64,000 bases of DNA from Taxillus chinensis (lineage: Eukaryota > Streptophyta > Magnoliopsida > Santalales > Loranthaceae): positions 35,543,664 to 35,607,663 of the forward strand of contig CM042088.1 in assembly GCA_023512835.1 (NCBI GenBank), in the 5' to 3' direction. The notes beneath the pieces are model-generated. The model was not told where the DNA came from. It did no database searches and was given only the letters and a program-made list of their open reading frames with translations. The translations under genes were made by a program, and so were the position numbers. Shown piece after piece: positions 24,060-37,510 of the stretch (within the stretch, counting starts at the first letter, position 1; the number at the start of each line of letters is the position of its first letter).

Positions 24060-24799
24060 GTCGAATCGGCTTTTGGGATGTCGCCAAAATGGAATGGCAG
24101 AAATCCCAAAGCCCTCCTTCCGAATAAAAAATTAATCAGCGCTGATCCACCACCACCGCCCGTCTCGCGATCTTTGAAGCTGTCGTCACTCTGCCCACAT
24201 TCGAACAACATTTCAGATTTCACCACATCAACTATCTATATTTGCATTTCGACCCCACCTATAACAAGTGACCCTGTAACAGTCGCATCCGAATTTAACC
24301 GCGTGCCCCTTAACATCAGAGCGTACCCCCCCTCTCCCCCCCTCTCTCTCTCACCCATTTTTTTTCTTTCTTTTTCTCTTCTTCACAGATATGCGAACAC
24401 CACCAAATATCGTCACCCAAAAACCCCTACGTCGCCTCCGATTCGCTTCCATGCCTTTTACATGTGTAGCGCGCACGCTCTCTCTCTCTGTCTCTCACAA
24501 ATTTTGATATCCCGCGATCCTTATTAGATCGGTTCTAGAGTTCGTCTTCTGATTTCGATCGCACAGGCAATCTAATAATTAGTGGATGATTATTGTGTAT
24601 TTCTTTTGGATCTTAGATTTGAAAGCCTTTATTTCGAATTCGATCATCAGCGGGAAAAATCAGTTAATTTCCGAGGAATTGGGCATTGATTCGCTATCGT
24701 TATTAATTTCTAAGTCTTTGTCGGATTGTTTTGGATCCACTGGCTGGAGGGGCTGAGGAATGGAAGGGTTGGTGAACGCATCTTCAAGAGATTGAAGCG
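24060..24799 (+). promoter_or_regulatory. Promoter and 5' untranslated region of the NST1-like gene
   Basis: Lies directly upstream of the ATG at 24800. It holds pyrimidine-rich tracts (24328-24385 and 24478-24496, CT repeats) of the kind common in plant core promoters and leaders. No TATA box was convincing at a fixed distance, so the transcription start is not placed. An open frame 24078-24527 within it is low-complexity and not treated as a gene. Confidence 0.5.
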
Positions 24800-27700
24800 A
24801 TGCCAGGTTTAGCGCAGCGAAACGATCAATTTAGTAATGCCTCATCGTACTTGTCGTCGGCGTGCACGAATGGATCAGCTTCGTCAAATGGGTTCTGGTC
24901 CAAGCATGGAAATGATATTAGTTATAATCAGCTCCACAAGGTAGTTGATTCATTTGCTATTATTATTATTCTTATGGATTGAAATGATTTGAATTCATGA
25001 GGTTGAATCGGTGCCTTGTGCATTCCGATGGATAATTTGAGTTTGGAAGGAGATTATGTAGTACATATGATTCAATTATTATATATATATGGGTTACTTC
25101 TGGACTTGAATTATTTGAATAGTATAATGAGATAATGTTTCATAATTAATTTATTTTTGGTGAAACCTATAATTCTTAGAACCAGATTAACTGCACATCT
25201 GGTCATTGGTCAATTAGTTGCGTTGAAATGTTTTGGGTCACTGAAGAAAAATAGTCAGAGATAGTGTCATTTCTTGAAACCTTTAAAACATGTAACACAA
25301 TGTTCGATCAATGTAAAATATGATGTGATGTCTAGCTTAGGTGGCAATGGCCTACAACAGCTAGGTAAGAGTGATTTCAAAACCGATAATTGAAAAGGAT
25401 GAAGTAGTTTCCCTCTCCTGAAACCAAACGGTATTGAACATATCATTGCAATGACATAAAACATATTGCAGCAGCAATCTCACCTGGTTAAGCAACAAAT
25501 GGGGGTTACATCCGAATTTGAACTTTGAGTATGTAGCTGTTAAATCTTTTACATACCATGTACTAAGTACTAACCCAAAGTTTGCTAGTCCTTGTTAACT
25601 AGCTAGGATCTGGCCAAATTTTCTGTTCATTCATTAATGCTGTTAGAGTGGAAGTTGTTTGTTGTTTATTGAGATTGATTTCCTTTCTGGTACCAACCCA
25701 AACTTCGTTAGTTGCAAATTCTATCTGCCCTCTGAATTTAATTAGAAACTAATAGGAAAGCATGATAGTTTAATAAAGTGCTATGCATTTGTGTGGCAGT
25801 TCTGGAGCGAGTTGTCACCACAAGCACGGCAGCAGCTTCTCAGGGTTGATAAGCAAACCCTTTTTGAGCAAGCTCGAAAAAACATGTACTGCTCTAGATG
25901 CAATGGGTTATTGCTTGAAGGTTTCTTGCAGATTGTCTTGTATGGAAAGTCATTGCAACAGGAAGGAGGAGTTGGGCACCTTAGCTGCAATAGGACAGGA
26001 GTCGCGAAAGGTATTGATGATGGAGGATCAAGTAGGACAAATGGTTGCCAAGATGAAACCCAAGATCCTTCTGTACATCCTTGGGGAGGCCTGACAACAA
26101 CTCGAGATGGTATATTGACACTTTTGGACAGCTATTTATATTCAAAGTCTCTTAAGGGACTTCAAAATGTAAGTGCCAAAGTGATTTGTCATTTCAAGGT
26201 CAATATTTCATTTGTTTCCTAGTTACTAACTTTTCAAATTATACGTCAGGTTTTTGATAGTGCACATGCAAGGGAAAGGGAGCGTGAACTACTTTATCCC
26301 GACGCTTGTGGCGGTGGGGGTCGGGGTTGGATAAGTCAAGGACTAACAAATTATGGCAGAGGACATGGAACGAGGGAAACATGTGCACTTCACACTGCCA
26401 GGCTTTCTTGTGACACACTGGTGGATTTTTGGTCTGCACTTGGGGAAGACACTCGACAGTCTTTATTAAGGATGAAGGAAGATGATTTTATTGAGAGGCT
26501 TATGTACAGGTGTGTTATTAGATAATTTTTTATTGGCCTGAAAAAGCATCTAAAAGCTTCGATTACTGACTGAGTTTAAATCTGAGTAAAGTGGATATTA
26601 TCTATATTTGGATTCATTTAAATCATATTGAAGACGGGATATAGTCAAATTTGATTTGATATGAATACACTCAACTCAACTGTATTTTTATCAATTTATA
26701 GTTATACATATAATTTCACAAATTGTATTTAATTCAATTGATTAGATTTTACTAAACTCAATTTTGATTAGTTAATTTTATTATCTTCTAATAATAAGTT
26801 TTACATTTGATAAATAATAATAATAATAGCCCTATATTAGAAGGTTACACGTACGTGTGATATTCAAATTCGATTTGAGTTCATTAGATAAATTTTAAAT
26901 TCTAATTTGATTCAATCCAAAATTTGATATAGTGATATTCGAATTCGATTTGAAATTTTAAATACAAATATAAATTTGCTTAACTCAAATCGAATGGGAA
27001 TATAGTTGGATTTGATTCAATATGGACAAACTCAACTCAACTATATTTTTATAAATTTATATTTATACTTACATATTTTAGTTATATTTTTAAATTAGTT
27101 TAATAGCTTAAGTGATTAAATTTTACCTTAAATTATATTTAAGTCTCACTAGAATCAATTTAGGTTGAGTTTTTTTTAATTTTAATTTCTTTTTAAAAAT
27201 AATAGTCTTACATTAGAAGATTAGATGCATGTGTAATATATGAATAATAATTGAATTCATTAGATAAATTTTAAAGTCCGATTTGATTCGATTTGAAATC
27301 TAATATAATGATATTTGTTTCAGATTTGATTTGTTATGGGCCTAATATTTTCTTAAGTTATTTGAAAATATTTGCTAACTTAGTTTACTACAAGTAACAA
27401 TTAGGATGGGTAGTCCTATGGTGTTGTTCACACAACTTTACAAAGTAATATTATGTTTAGTGAGTTGTAATGGCTATAATAATATTGTATATTTATTATG
27501 ATACAATGCTATATGTGATTACTTGTATTATAATAAATTATGCAATTTAAAAATATTTTACTTAGGATGAATAGTATATTTTATTTTTACTATAATATCA
27601 TCTCTTAATCTTATGTAAATCTCAAGCAATTAAATGGTTTTTTTAATACTTGTTATTAAATAATTTCAATAAATCTATTATATTTGGGAGGAAAAATATA

Positions 27701-30700
27701 AAGACATTGATGTTGTAAGACAAGAATTAAATTACGTTCACAATATATAATAGAACTTATTATATTTGTTAAATAATATTTTACAAAAAAAGATTATATG
27801 CTTTTTGAAAAGCTAATAAAATAAAATGGACCCTGCGTTTTAATTTAATATGCTACCAAAAATCAGGTATTATTTTATGTTATTTTCATAGTTGTCAAAG
27901 GTAATATAAAATATTAGTAAGATGATAATTTTACGCAAATTTCATCTAATAAATTTTATCAAACACAATATATAAATAAAATAAATAGTAGCTTTTAATT
28001 CGTTGTTAGTAAAAAGACAAATAATATTGCTTTTCATGTGTGTTTTTAATAAGTTATATATCGGTTATTTTTTTCTTGATAAATAAGAAATTTTATCAAA
28101 AAGGATTACGCAAAAAACATATATATAATAGTAGACTCAAAATGAGCATTTATTAATAACATCACAAATGAAAGAAAATTGGTACACTCCCGTGGCAAAC
28201 ATCTACTCCCTCAAACATAATAAATAACTAAATAAATGATGCTCGAATGCAAGCCACTCCCTATAATTATATATTGGATAACTTAAAAGCTCATCTGACT
28301 TTTGAGCTTTAAATTCTTTGATATGACCATGGCATTTGTCAGATAATTTGAAAGCAGGCATTTTGTAAGAGGCAGCATGCTAGGAAGTGGCAAGTGGGAA
28401 CAATATACATTCATGCTCTGAAAAATTGATAGCAGTTTAGAAGGCAGCATTTTGAAGAAGACTAAAAATTGATGTGAAAGGTTTCCTTGGACCAGATAAC
28501 AATGATAACTTCGATAACTCTAGCTTATTTCTGTGATATGCAGATTGAAGTCTATGCTAAAGCCTTTCAAGCTTTAAGCTTTACAATATCAAACATCTCA
28601 CTGAGATTCACCAATTGCAACTGCATCCTTACTGGTTGCCTGATATTGGTTGGTTTTCTGTGATATGATTACACTAATGTGAATTTTGAGATGCAGCTAG
28701 CTATAAATTGGTTTGTTGCAAATTTGGGTTGGAATTGAGGACGAGGAGTGATTCACCATCAGTTTTAAGGAGTAACATTGTTGGATTTAATGGTATGGCC
28801 ATATTGTCATGATCTACTGATGACTTTGAGGAATGATGTGATTTATTTCCATGAAAAGCAAATATGAGAAGAATACTTGAGAGAATCTGTCTTTGCAATT
28901 CATTCATTTGGGTTCTGTTTCGAATTGGATTATTGTTGACACGGATGGGCCCCTGGATCTTTTATTTTTGGGTAGGCGTGGAGTCATTGGCCTACTATAT
29001 GTTCCATAAGGGGTTGCTTTTTAGATGGACATTGTCAAAAGTGACACTACTACTGTTAAATGCAGCATCTTATAGAATGGGTTTATTGTGTATTTAAATG
29101 GAATAGTGTGAGCTGTGGTTTGCAGTTGGTGGTTTCAATGGCGTGAGATAGCCACATTATTATGAATCATGATATATTGATCACCTTGATGAATGGATTT
29201 CAGGTTTGACTAAATTAGAAAGCACCTTTGAGGAACTGCTTAAGAATCTGTGTGATGCATCAATAGGATCCCTGTTTATATCAAACCAGTAAACTACTAG
29301 AGTGCCATCTAATTTTTTTTTTTTTGGTTTCAAGTGCTATTATAAGAGATAGAAACATGCCCTATGATCATATGAAATATAAGGGCATGTTTGGTATAGG
29401 ATACAATTTCTTGTTTTGTAAAACTGTTTTTAAATGGTTTAAATCAAAAATTGTTTTCACATGTGTTTTTTTTTGTTTGATGTTGTTTTCGCTTTTTTCT
29501 GCTTCTTCTCTCTCTAGTTTCTGTTCTTGTGCTTCCTCTCTCTCCAGTTGCTGTTCTTCTGCTTCTTCCTCATCTTCACTGCAGTGTCTACCCCTAGCCC
29601 CTAGGGTTTCATCTTCTCCATAGGCCTCTCTCTCCTTAGATCTCACATCTGAAATCGGTGGGAAGCTCTAGATCTGTCCAAGGCTCGCTGGAGTCCTCAC
29701 TGTCAGCTTTGATTCATATCGCACTGAGGCTCAGCATGCAGCTGCACTACCGTGCCCCACCCTCGCACTGCTGGAAGCATTCATCGCTGTCATCCTCCAC
29801 AAAGACGCAAAGGCGTTGCAATCATATGTTAGATTTGAATCAGACGCTGTCGAACTGAAGTAGAGGGTGGCAGAAGGTGCATCAGATATCATATATGAAG
29901 GCAGAGGGGGATCGGAGATGTGGTGCACGGACAAAGGTATGACGGATGGATGAAAGCAGAGGGGTGACCATGCACGTGGAGTATGGAATACAAAATACAG
30001 AAAACACCAAAATGGTGTTTTCATTTTAAGGAGATTGATAATCAAATTTACAGTAAATGTTTTTGAATACCAAAGGAAAAAATACTTATCAAACAACTCA
30101 GCGTCCACTGTTTTTTGTATTCAAGTACAAAAAACAAGAGAAAATTGCTATTTCCAAACATGCTCTAATCTATTGTGTTTTCTTCAATTTTTTAGTGTTG
30201 CATTGAAGGCCTGTTCCTCCTGCTCTTGAACTTAGAGAGTCTCAGGGCTGCCTTTGATGCAGAATTTAATCCTTTAAACTTATGCTGAAAAGTACGTCAT
30301 TTCAAGATATAAAGTTTGTGATGATGTGAGAGTATCCAATGATGTGCTTCTAATTTTATTTTGAAGAAATTTTTTAAGCTGACAGTTAGAAAGGGTATGG
30401 TCAAATTGGGCTTTGAATATTGTTTTGCAAAGTGCTTAAGTAGATGCCTACCCTAGTACTATCTTGCAATAACACGAGCGAAGTTTTAGGCTACTTTTTC
30501 ACTTCCTCATAAGAATAATAATAATAAAAGTCTTTTTCAGGTTGCCTGAATGATAAAAAGAAACACTGTTTATACAGTGTTTTAATTCTGCTGACTGAAA
30601 AGTCATACAGAGGCTTTTGGATTCATATAAGAATAATGCTAGTTGGAAATCGAAAGAAGAGAACATTGAAAATAAAGCATCCTTGAAAGGCACTTCTCTC

Positions 30701-33700
30701 TTTTTTGATTGGGATGACGTTTTCCCAATGATGTCCATGCCGCTCTATCATGTTGCTTGGAAGTTATTGTAGTTTGACAGTTTTATCGTCACAGGGCTAG
30801 TGTTTGATGTTATTATGTTTGAATGTACAGTTTGGAGTATTATGATTCTAAGTTTAATTTCTAAATAGAAATTAGAAAAGCATTGCTTGGATGTGTTATT
30901 ATTAGTGACATGTGCATTGTATGAAGAACCTTACCATGGTGTTTTTCTTTTTCCTTCAACAAAATGACAGTTTTGTTTGTTTGGAATGACCAGGTTTTAT
31001 TTGAAGATATACTTTTTTAATGAGCTTGATGCTTTGTGAATTTTCTTGCAGCAAACTGGCTTACAAATGGCTTAATGTTGCTCATATTTGCATTTTGGTT
31101 ATAGGCAATTTGGCACACTGTGCACAAGAATCCTGAGTATGATAATTGTCACGAAGTCTAGTTCGTTCTTGTATCTATGACATGGCATTTTGAGAAGTGG
31201 ATCATATAATTTTATTGCTCATAAAGTTATGTTTAAACTTTGGACATATATTCTTTCAGTAAGATTCCCATGATTTTTCAATTGTGTGGTTTTAAAATGA
31301 TTTTATGTAATGGCGTTCTATTCTCTCATAAAGTGTCCATGGTACAGGTTTGATAGCAAAAGGTTCTGTAGAGATTGCAGGAGGAATGTAATTCGCGAAT
31401 TCAAGGAGCTGAAGGAGCTAAAGCGTATGCGCAGAGAAACTCACTGCACAAGCTGGTTTTGTGTTGCAGATACAGCTTTCCAATATGAGGTATATAATCG
31501 ATTTCTTAATCAATCATTCCTCTTAACTCTTTTGCAAGTGATTTCTATCTACTTATTTCAAAGTGGCATTTTTTGGTTGTTCTGGATTTATGTTTTGATG
31601 AACAATTTTACTTATATGATGAGCACTCCTCCGTATGAATATGCTATGTAAGTATTAGATATGCAGCCAGCCAGTGTGACATAAGTTTCACTGAATTACT
31701 TCTCCAGGTATCTGATGACACAGTCCAAGCTGATTGGTGCCAAACATTAATGGATGCTGTTGGGAAATATCACCATTTTGAATGGGCAGTTGGAACAGGG
31801 GAGGGAAAATCTGACATTTTGGAATTCAAAAATGTTGGCATGAACAGCAGGGCTCAAGCTAGCGGGCTTGAACTTGGTGGCTTGAGTGCATGCTATATCA
31901 CTTTGAAGGCCTGGAAACTAGATGGTCGCTGCTCTGAACTTTCTGTAAAGGCTCATGCATTGAAGGGTCAACAGTGTGTACACTGTAGGCTTGTGGTTGG
32001 AGATGGTTATGTTGCGATTACAAGAGGAGAAAGTATCAGGCGATTTTTTGAGCATGCTGAAGAGGCAGAAGAAGAAGAGGTAGTTCACTATCTATGATAC
32101 TTTTAATTACTGTTTTTTATGGCTGAAGGAAGTGAATTTATAAACTTGCCATATTTTTCTGATTCAATACTATGCATAGGATGATGATTCCATGGATAAG
32201 GATGGCAATGAGCTAGATGGAGAATGCTCACGTCCCCAGAAGCATGCTAAGAGTCCTGAACTTGCTCGAGAGTTTCTTTTAGATGCAGCAACTGTTATTT
32301 TTAAGGAACAGGCATGTCCAGTCTACTTAACTTCGTATGAACTGTTAAATAATTATGTATGGTTACCAAATTTCTATTCCCATTACTACATAAAACATGT
32401 ATTATGAAAATTAATTATTAAGATTTAGTGTTAATCTATATGCCTAAGTTCTTAACATTTTTTCTTGGTTGAGCAAATCCACTTCCAGCCCTTCTTTCAC
32501 TTCCTCAAGCATAGTTATTAAAAGCTCGCCTAGGTGCAAGGCAAGGCAACACGCAAAAAATGCTCCTTGACTAGGAAAAGCCTAGTGCCATGATTAGGTG
32601 TGTGCTTACTTGCGCTACACGGGCCCTTCGGGTCTGGCACAGCAGACAGACTGATGCGTGTGCCCAGCCCTGGCAGAAACGAAGCCATTTTTTACAGAAC
32701 GGTGACATTTTGGATTTTCTTACAGGAAAAAACTTACCTCTGAATCCTCCATTGCACCTTAATTCTTATGCCATACAAGATCGAAATCCTCCATATTGCA
32801 TAATCCACTAGTGGTGAAATCCTGTCTCCCGATCTCCATTGTCTGTCACCTCCTTCTATTCTTTCTCTTTCTGATTCTCTTTGTTGTCAACCTCTCTCTT
32901 CTACCATATCATGCGTGTCGTGTCTGCAACTGTGGTTTTTATAAGTGTGTGCCCTTTTTTTCTTTTTTGTGAAGTCAAAGTCATTGGTTTTTTCATTAAC
33001 TCCTTTACCAGCCTGTATCGTTCTAATTTTCCTGTCTCCACACACACACAGATTGTCTTAAATATTTTTCTTTAAAATCTAGAAAAGTTAATGTCGAATC
33101 AACACCTGCAATGCATACCCCCCAATTTTTTTTAAACTTTTGATAGATTTTGATCTATATTTTCTTCGCCATCTTTTTGGAGTCATGGATTACTACTTTT
33201 AATTCGTATGAGTTTGAAGAATGAACAACTATTTCATTTTTTTTAAATGACTTTAATCCTAGCAATTAATTATATTGATAGGAATATTTAATTTTACAGC
33301 ATTAATAAAAATAAATTACTACATTAATCATTAAAATTGACTATGACATTAACAATTATTTTGATAAGAATGTTTAGTTTTCTAGGATGATTAAATTGGA
33401 ACACATGTAAGACATAATATTTTATATATCATGTGCGTTGTTTGGATAAAGTATGCACTTTCACCTTGTGCTTTGCGCTTAAGCTTCAAGATCCTTACTG
33501 CTTTGGGTGGGCCTGTACTTTTAATAACCATGCCCTCAAGATATTGCATTAAACATATTGTGTAATTTGGCATGCTATGGGTGGCTAACTATCATCCTTT
33601 GGAATAAATCAAAATAAAATAGCAAGTCATAATCCCAATAATATGGGATTGGTTATTTGAACTTAGATAAAAAGTTATTTTGTCCAAAATATGAATTTTT

Positions 33701-36700
33701 CTCTTTCAAATATTTTTATTATAATTTTTTCTTCTAAATCTAATAATTTTAAATTTTTTGATACAACATTCATTTTTAGTCTTTTAATTTTTTTTTATCT
33801 CATTTAATGTTAATTTTTCTACCTTCTTAATAGGTGCATCCATTAACTGGCCAAACCAATTTAAGTTATTCTCTCTCATTTTATTTGCAATCGGAGTTAT
33901 TTCAATGACACGATGAATATTTTTATTTTGAGTCTCGTTTATTCTAATTTTATCACACATCAATTTTAATATTTGCATTTCAACGATACCGAGATATTAG
34001 GAACTACCTTCTTTTGGAATGTGATGCCAAAATGACCGTCATAAATTCTAATAATGCATCATGTTACAGTTAGGAGGAATTTGGATGTAAGGATGATTAG
34101 ATTATATTCATAGTCTAATTTAAGAATGTAAGATAGAATAGGCCCACTCTTTGTGTAAATTGTGAGGATTACGATATGCATGGAGATATGACAGAATCTT
34201 AGATTTTTTTTTTCCTCAACCTAGTCCATAGCTGGAAGAATACCTTTCCTGTCTCTTTAAATTGGGCTAAATCAGTCGTTCTTGGTAGACATGCATTGAA
34301 AAAATTGTTTTTATTTCACATTATTGGTCACATAGTATTAATGTTATTTGATAAACTGGTTCAAGTTCTATTTTTTGTTTCCTTGAGAAGGGTCTTATGA
34401 AGATAATGTGCGCTGATGGCCCTCTCAATGTATATGATTGTAGAATTGGACATTTTTCTTGATCTATGGCATTTTCTAACTTATGCTATGTGGCTCTATT
34501 TTTAGGTTGAGAAGGCTTTCAGAGAAGGAACAGCACGTCAAAATGCACACAGCATCTTTGTTTGTCTAGCACTAAAACTTCTGGAAGAGCGTGTTCATGT
34601 TGCATGCAAAGAGATTATTACGTTAGAAAAGCAGGTCTTAGTATTTGTGGCAAGTAGGAGTAGTTATTAGCAAAAAGATTAGCTGCTTATTCTCCTAACG
34701 TACTTAAATATTACTAATATCTGTTCAACTTTTGTACCTTACAGATGAAACTTCTTGAAGAAGAAGAGAAGGAAAAGCGCGAAGAAGAAGAACGCAAGGA
34801 GAGGAAAAGAACCAAAGAAAGAGAGAAAAAGCTTCGGAGAAAGGAGAGATTAAGAGGAAAAGAAAGGGATCGAGAACAGAAGACTTCAGAATCAAACCAA
34901 GATCCCATTGTTCCCGATGTCACAAAGAACAAATTATCACCAAATATCAGTGAAGCCATGAGCAGCAGTAGGGATTCAGTTAGTGATACAACTGATACTG
35001 TTTTTTCTAGGCTGAAATCCCCAGAAGTTCAAGATAAGCAGTTGTCATGTGAACATGTTGCTTCAGAAATGCAATTCCAGTTTAATGATAGTGGTCCTAA
35101 TGGGGAATATACTGACGCAACTGATGGAAATGGTCCATTTATGGTTGAACAGTCAAAATTCACCCGGCGTAGAACCAAATATAGGAGAGAATTTCAGATG
35201 GATCCATCATTCAAATGGTCTGATAAACGTCGATTTGCGGTTCATTCAGAAATTGGGTCTATGACTAGTAAAGCTGATCTAAAATATCATGGAGAAAATT
35301 TTGACAATCCATACAAGGGTTTTAATGGATCACATAGGCAAATGAGAATAAATGGTGCAAAGGCCAATGGTAGAAATTGTAGCCATAGATTCAGTGAGGA
35401 CGTGTTATCCAACAACAAGGTGACTAGTAGATATGATTTGCATTCTTGCAGTTGCAATCAACATTGTGATTACCGAGTGAAAGTTGAGCCTCACATTTCT
35501 GGAGTGAGACTAGGTTGGGAAGCCAGATCCATGAGCAAGCCTGAATCAACAGTTGATATGTCGAAGCAATTTTATCGAGGTGGCAAGTTTAGTCAAATAG
35601 ATTATGTGCATGAGAGTTGTGGAAGAATTAAAGGCAAAGTCAGTGCATCGAACAATACTTCAAACAGGGTGTTGCTTCATACCAAGAAAGTTTGGGAGCC
35701 TTTGGAACCAAAGAAATACCCTCGCAGCAACTCAGATTCAGATATCACATTGAGGTCTTCTGAGTTGAAGGATGGAGTGGAACATGACAATGATTGTGAA
35801 AAGACCATTGTTGCCACTCATACCGTTGAAGATTTTAATGTATTTAATCATGACAATAGTTTAAAAGGAACAGGACTTCCAAGCCAAGAGGGGTGCCAGA
35901 ATGGGTTTGATAAGGAATTAAGCAGCCATTGCTGCTCAGCAGAAAATGTTTATGAAGGAGTAATTTCTACACAAGACTCTACTTCGAGTGTTACAACTGA
36001 TCCCAGTATCTCAGATAATTGCTCATCATCCCTTAGCGAGGGAGACAACACAGCTTCTTGTAACACCCCAAATATGGAGTCCTCATCAATTTCAGATTCA
36101 GACGATGTTATCCAGAAAGCAGAAGCAATTGAGGCTCCAACATGTTCTCAAAATAGCTTTCCTGAGTGTGGCAGGATGGAGGAACAACAGAATACAAATG
36201 GAGAGGAGCCTTTTGGAGATCAGAGTTTGTCTGCATGTCCTGCAGATGATATAGGAGGTAAACTTCTGGAGAATCCACCAGCCAAATTTGCATGTGGTTC
36301 TGATGATACAGGAAATTCTGTTGGTATTGTGGGTTTGCAACATCATTGTTTGCTTCCGTCAGCACATAATCAAACCTTACGGTTTCCAGTGTTTCAAGCT
36401 CCTTCAACAATGGACTTCTATCATCAAAATTCTGTTTCTTGGCCAGCAGCTCCTGCTCCTAATGGGTTGGTGTCGTTCCCCCATTCTAGTCATTATCTAT
36501 TTGCCAGTCCTATTGGATATGGTTTGAATGGAACTTCTCGCTACTGCATGCAGTATGGTCCACTCCAACATTTACCAACACCCTTTTTTAACCCAGGGCA
36601 AGGTAGAGTGTACCGTCCAGCAGCCAAAGCCGATGGGATGGCCACAGAGGAGCAGAATAAACTCCATAAGCCAGGTGAAGGACATGAAGGTTCTAATGGG

Positions 36701-36976
36701 GTTAATGCAGAGAGAGTATTTCCAGCAGGTACAGCTCAGGCAAAAGAGCAGACAGGGAGCAACGGCTTCTCATTATTTCATTTTGGTGGGCCTGTATCTC
36801 TTTCAACAGGACAGAAACCACCAGATTCTGTATCAAATGAAGGGACCACAGCGGCAGTTTCTTCACCACTCCCAGCTGCTCATGTTCAGGGTGATTGTTC
36901 TTGCAGCAAGGAAACTACCATTGAAGAGTATAATCTGTTTGCTTCCAGTAATGGAATAAGGTTTTCATTTTTCTGA
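24800..36976 (+). CDS. Stress response protein NST1-like (plant), eight coding exons, about 1258 residues
   Basis: Coding exons by splice sites: 24800-24940, 25800-26168, 26250-26509, 31348-31489, 31708-32079, 32180-32311, 34506-34634, 34745-36976. They total 3777 nt and keep one open frame throughout. The protein starts MPGLAQRN, as family members do. It has a CxxC site (MYCSRCNGLLLEGF), an HPWGGLTTTRDG block, DACGGGGRGW, HTARLSCDTLVDFWSALG, a second CxxC (FCRDCRRN) and an acidic run (EEAEEEEDDDSMDKDG). Then come a helical segment ending in EKQ, a long charged coiled coil (EEEEKEKREEEERKERKR...) and a low-complexity serine/asparagine-rich C-terminal half. The name comes from the charged coiled coil resembling yeast Nst1; the true function in plants is unknown to me. 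The paired cysteines suggest metal binding. Intron 6 uses a GC donor. Introns 3 (4838 bp) and 6 (2194 bp) are swollen by transposons. All exons look intact, so this is probably an active gene. Confidence 0.93.
26570..27340. repeat. Tandem duplication (about 360-380 bp) in intron 3
   Basis: Two diverged AT-rich units follow each other. Matching marks are ATATAGT(C/T)...TTTGATT near 26640 and 27000, CTCAACTCAACT at about 26670 and 27030, ATTAGAAG(G/A)TTA near 26835 and 27213, and TTCATTAGATAAATTTTAAA at 26880 and 27257. It is probably an old repeat element; no terminal repeats were found. Confidence 0.6.
27341..29379. other. Middle of intron 3, no further element recognised
   Basis: AT-rich sequence between the tandem duplication and the PIF-like MITE. 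No terminal repeats or coding signal were identified by eye. Confidence 0.5.
29383..30165. mobile_element. PIF/Harbinger-like MITE in intron 3
   Basis: Left end GGGCATGTTTGG (29383) and right end CCAAACATGCTC (30165) are inverted repeats with one mismatch in 12 bases. TAA flanks both sides (29380-29382 and 30166-30168), the 3-bp duplication expected for PIF/Harbinger insertions. At 783 bp it lacks a transposase. The middle (29500-29960) is more GC-rich and CT-repetitive than the ends and may be captured host sequence (inference). Confidence 0.82.
32312..32317 (+). promoter_or_regulatory. GC-type 5' splice site of intron 6
   Basis: Exon 6 ends ...AAGGAACAG and the intron begins GCATGT. Family conservation of KEQ followed by VEKAFREG, together with the acceptor TTTTTAG at 34505, fixes the junction. 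No GT donor at this spot would keep the protein. GC-AG introns are a known minor class. Confidence 0.75.
32510..33532. mobile_element. hAT-like non-autonomous transposon in intron 6
   Basis: Ends are CATAGTTATTAAAAG (32510) and, inverted, CATGGTTATTAAAAG (33532), one mismatch in 15. Eight-base flanks TCCTCAAG (32502-32509) and CCCTCAAG (33533-33540) differ at one position, fitting an 8-bp hAT duplication. The 1023-bp interior has no transposase. Confidence 0.75.
33600..33990 (-). pseudogene. LINE (L1-type) reverse transcriptase tail fragment
   Basis: Minus-strand residues MQILKLMCDKIRINETQNK, HRVIEITPIANKMREN and LNWFGQLMDAPIKKVE follow the conserved tail of plant L1 polyproteins (R-LRWMCG, I-KMRE--LRWFGH-). 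The rest of the element is absent. It lies in intron 6, antisense to the gene. Confidence 0.75.
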
Positions 36977-37510
36977 TACAGTAGCATGAGAAGAAGGTAT
37001 GCGGTGACTGTTCAGGAATCCAGCTCCCATCCTCTTCTAAATGAGATTATTGGAAGCGTGCGTATCCTGTAAGTTGTTGCACACAATAAATCCTCCAGAA
37101 GTTTTCCATTTTTTAGCACATATAGTGGTTTAGTCGATCATTCTCTTATTTGAGTATTTGTTTACTTTGGCGTGTCGAGGGAGGAAATGGCTGTCCAAAA
37201 TGTCATAAATCATAATGTGTGAAGTTTTTGTACGAGTAAGCCTTCGATTGTTCCGTCATTCAGTTTGTTTCATTTCACATTTTTGGTGTTTGATGAAGCA
37301 TTTGCCCTTTCCCCTTTTCCCATCTCTCGGTTTATTTTGTTTCACTTTTGTGTATCACGATGAAGCAGTTGGATGTTCCGTCTCACTCTTTTATATACCG
37401 CCATTTCTATTCTTCTAATCATTTTCAGAGGGGTTATGGGAGTTTGAATCAGTTGTGCTATGTAAACTGTGTCCCTGCAGTATTTTACCTATAATCAGTA
37501 AACATGTTTA
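36977..37510 (+). terminator. 3' untranslated region of the NST1-like gene
   Basis: Follows the TGA at 36974-36976. A canonical AATAAA lies at 37085-37090. The region stays free of transposon signals until about 37510, where extreme AT-richness begins. The exact cleavage site is not visible. Confidence 0.5.

Noticed and set aside
24078..24527. 149-codon frame just upstream of the NST1-like gene
   Set aside because: Low-complexity translation of pyrimidine-rich leader DNA with no family features; it fits a promoter/5' UTR better.
35049..36959. Alternative frames inside the last exon of the NST1-like gene
   Set aside because: Shadows of the 743-codon exon in other frames and on the other strand.
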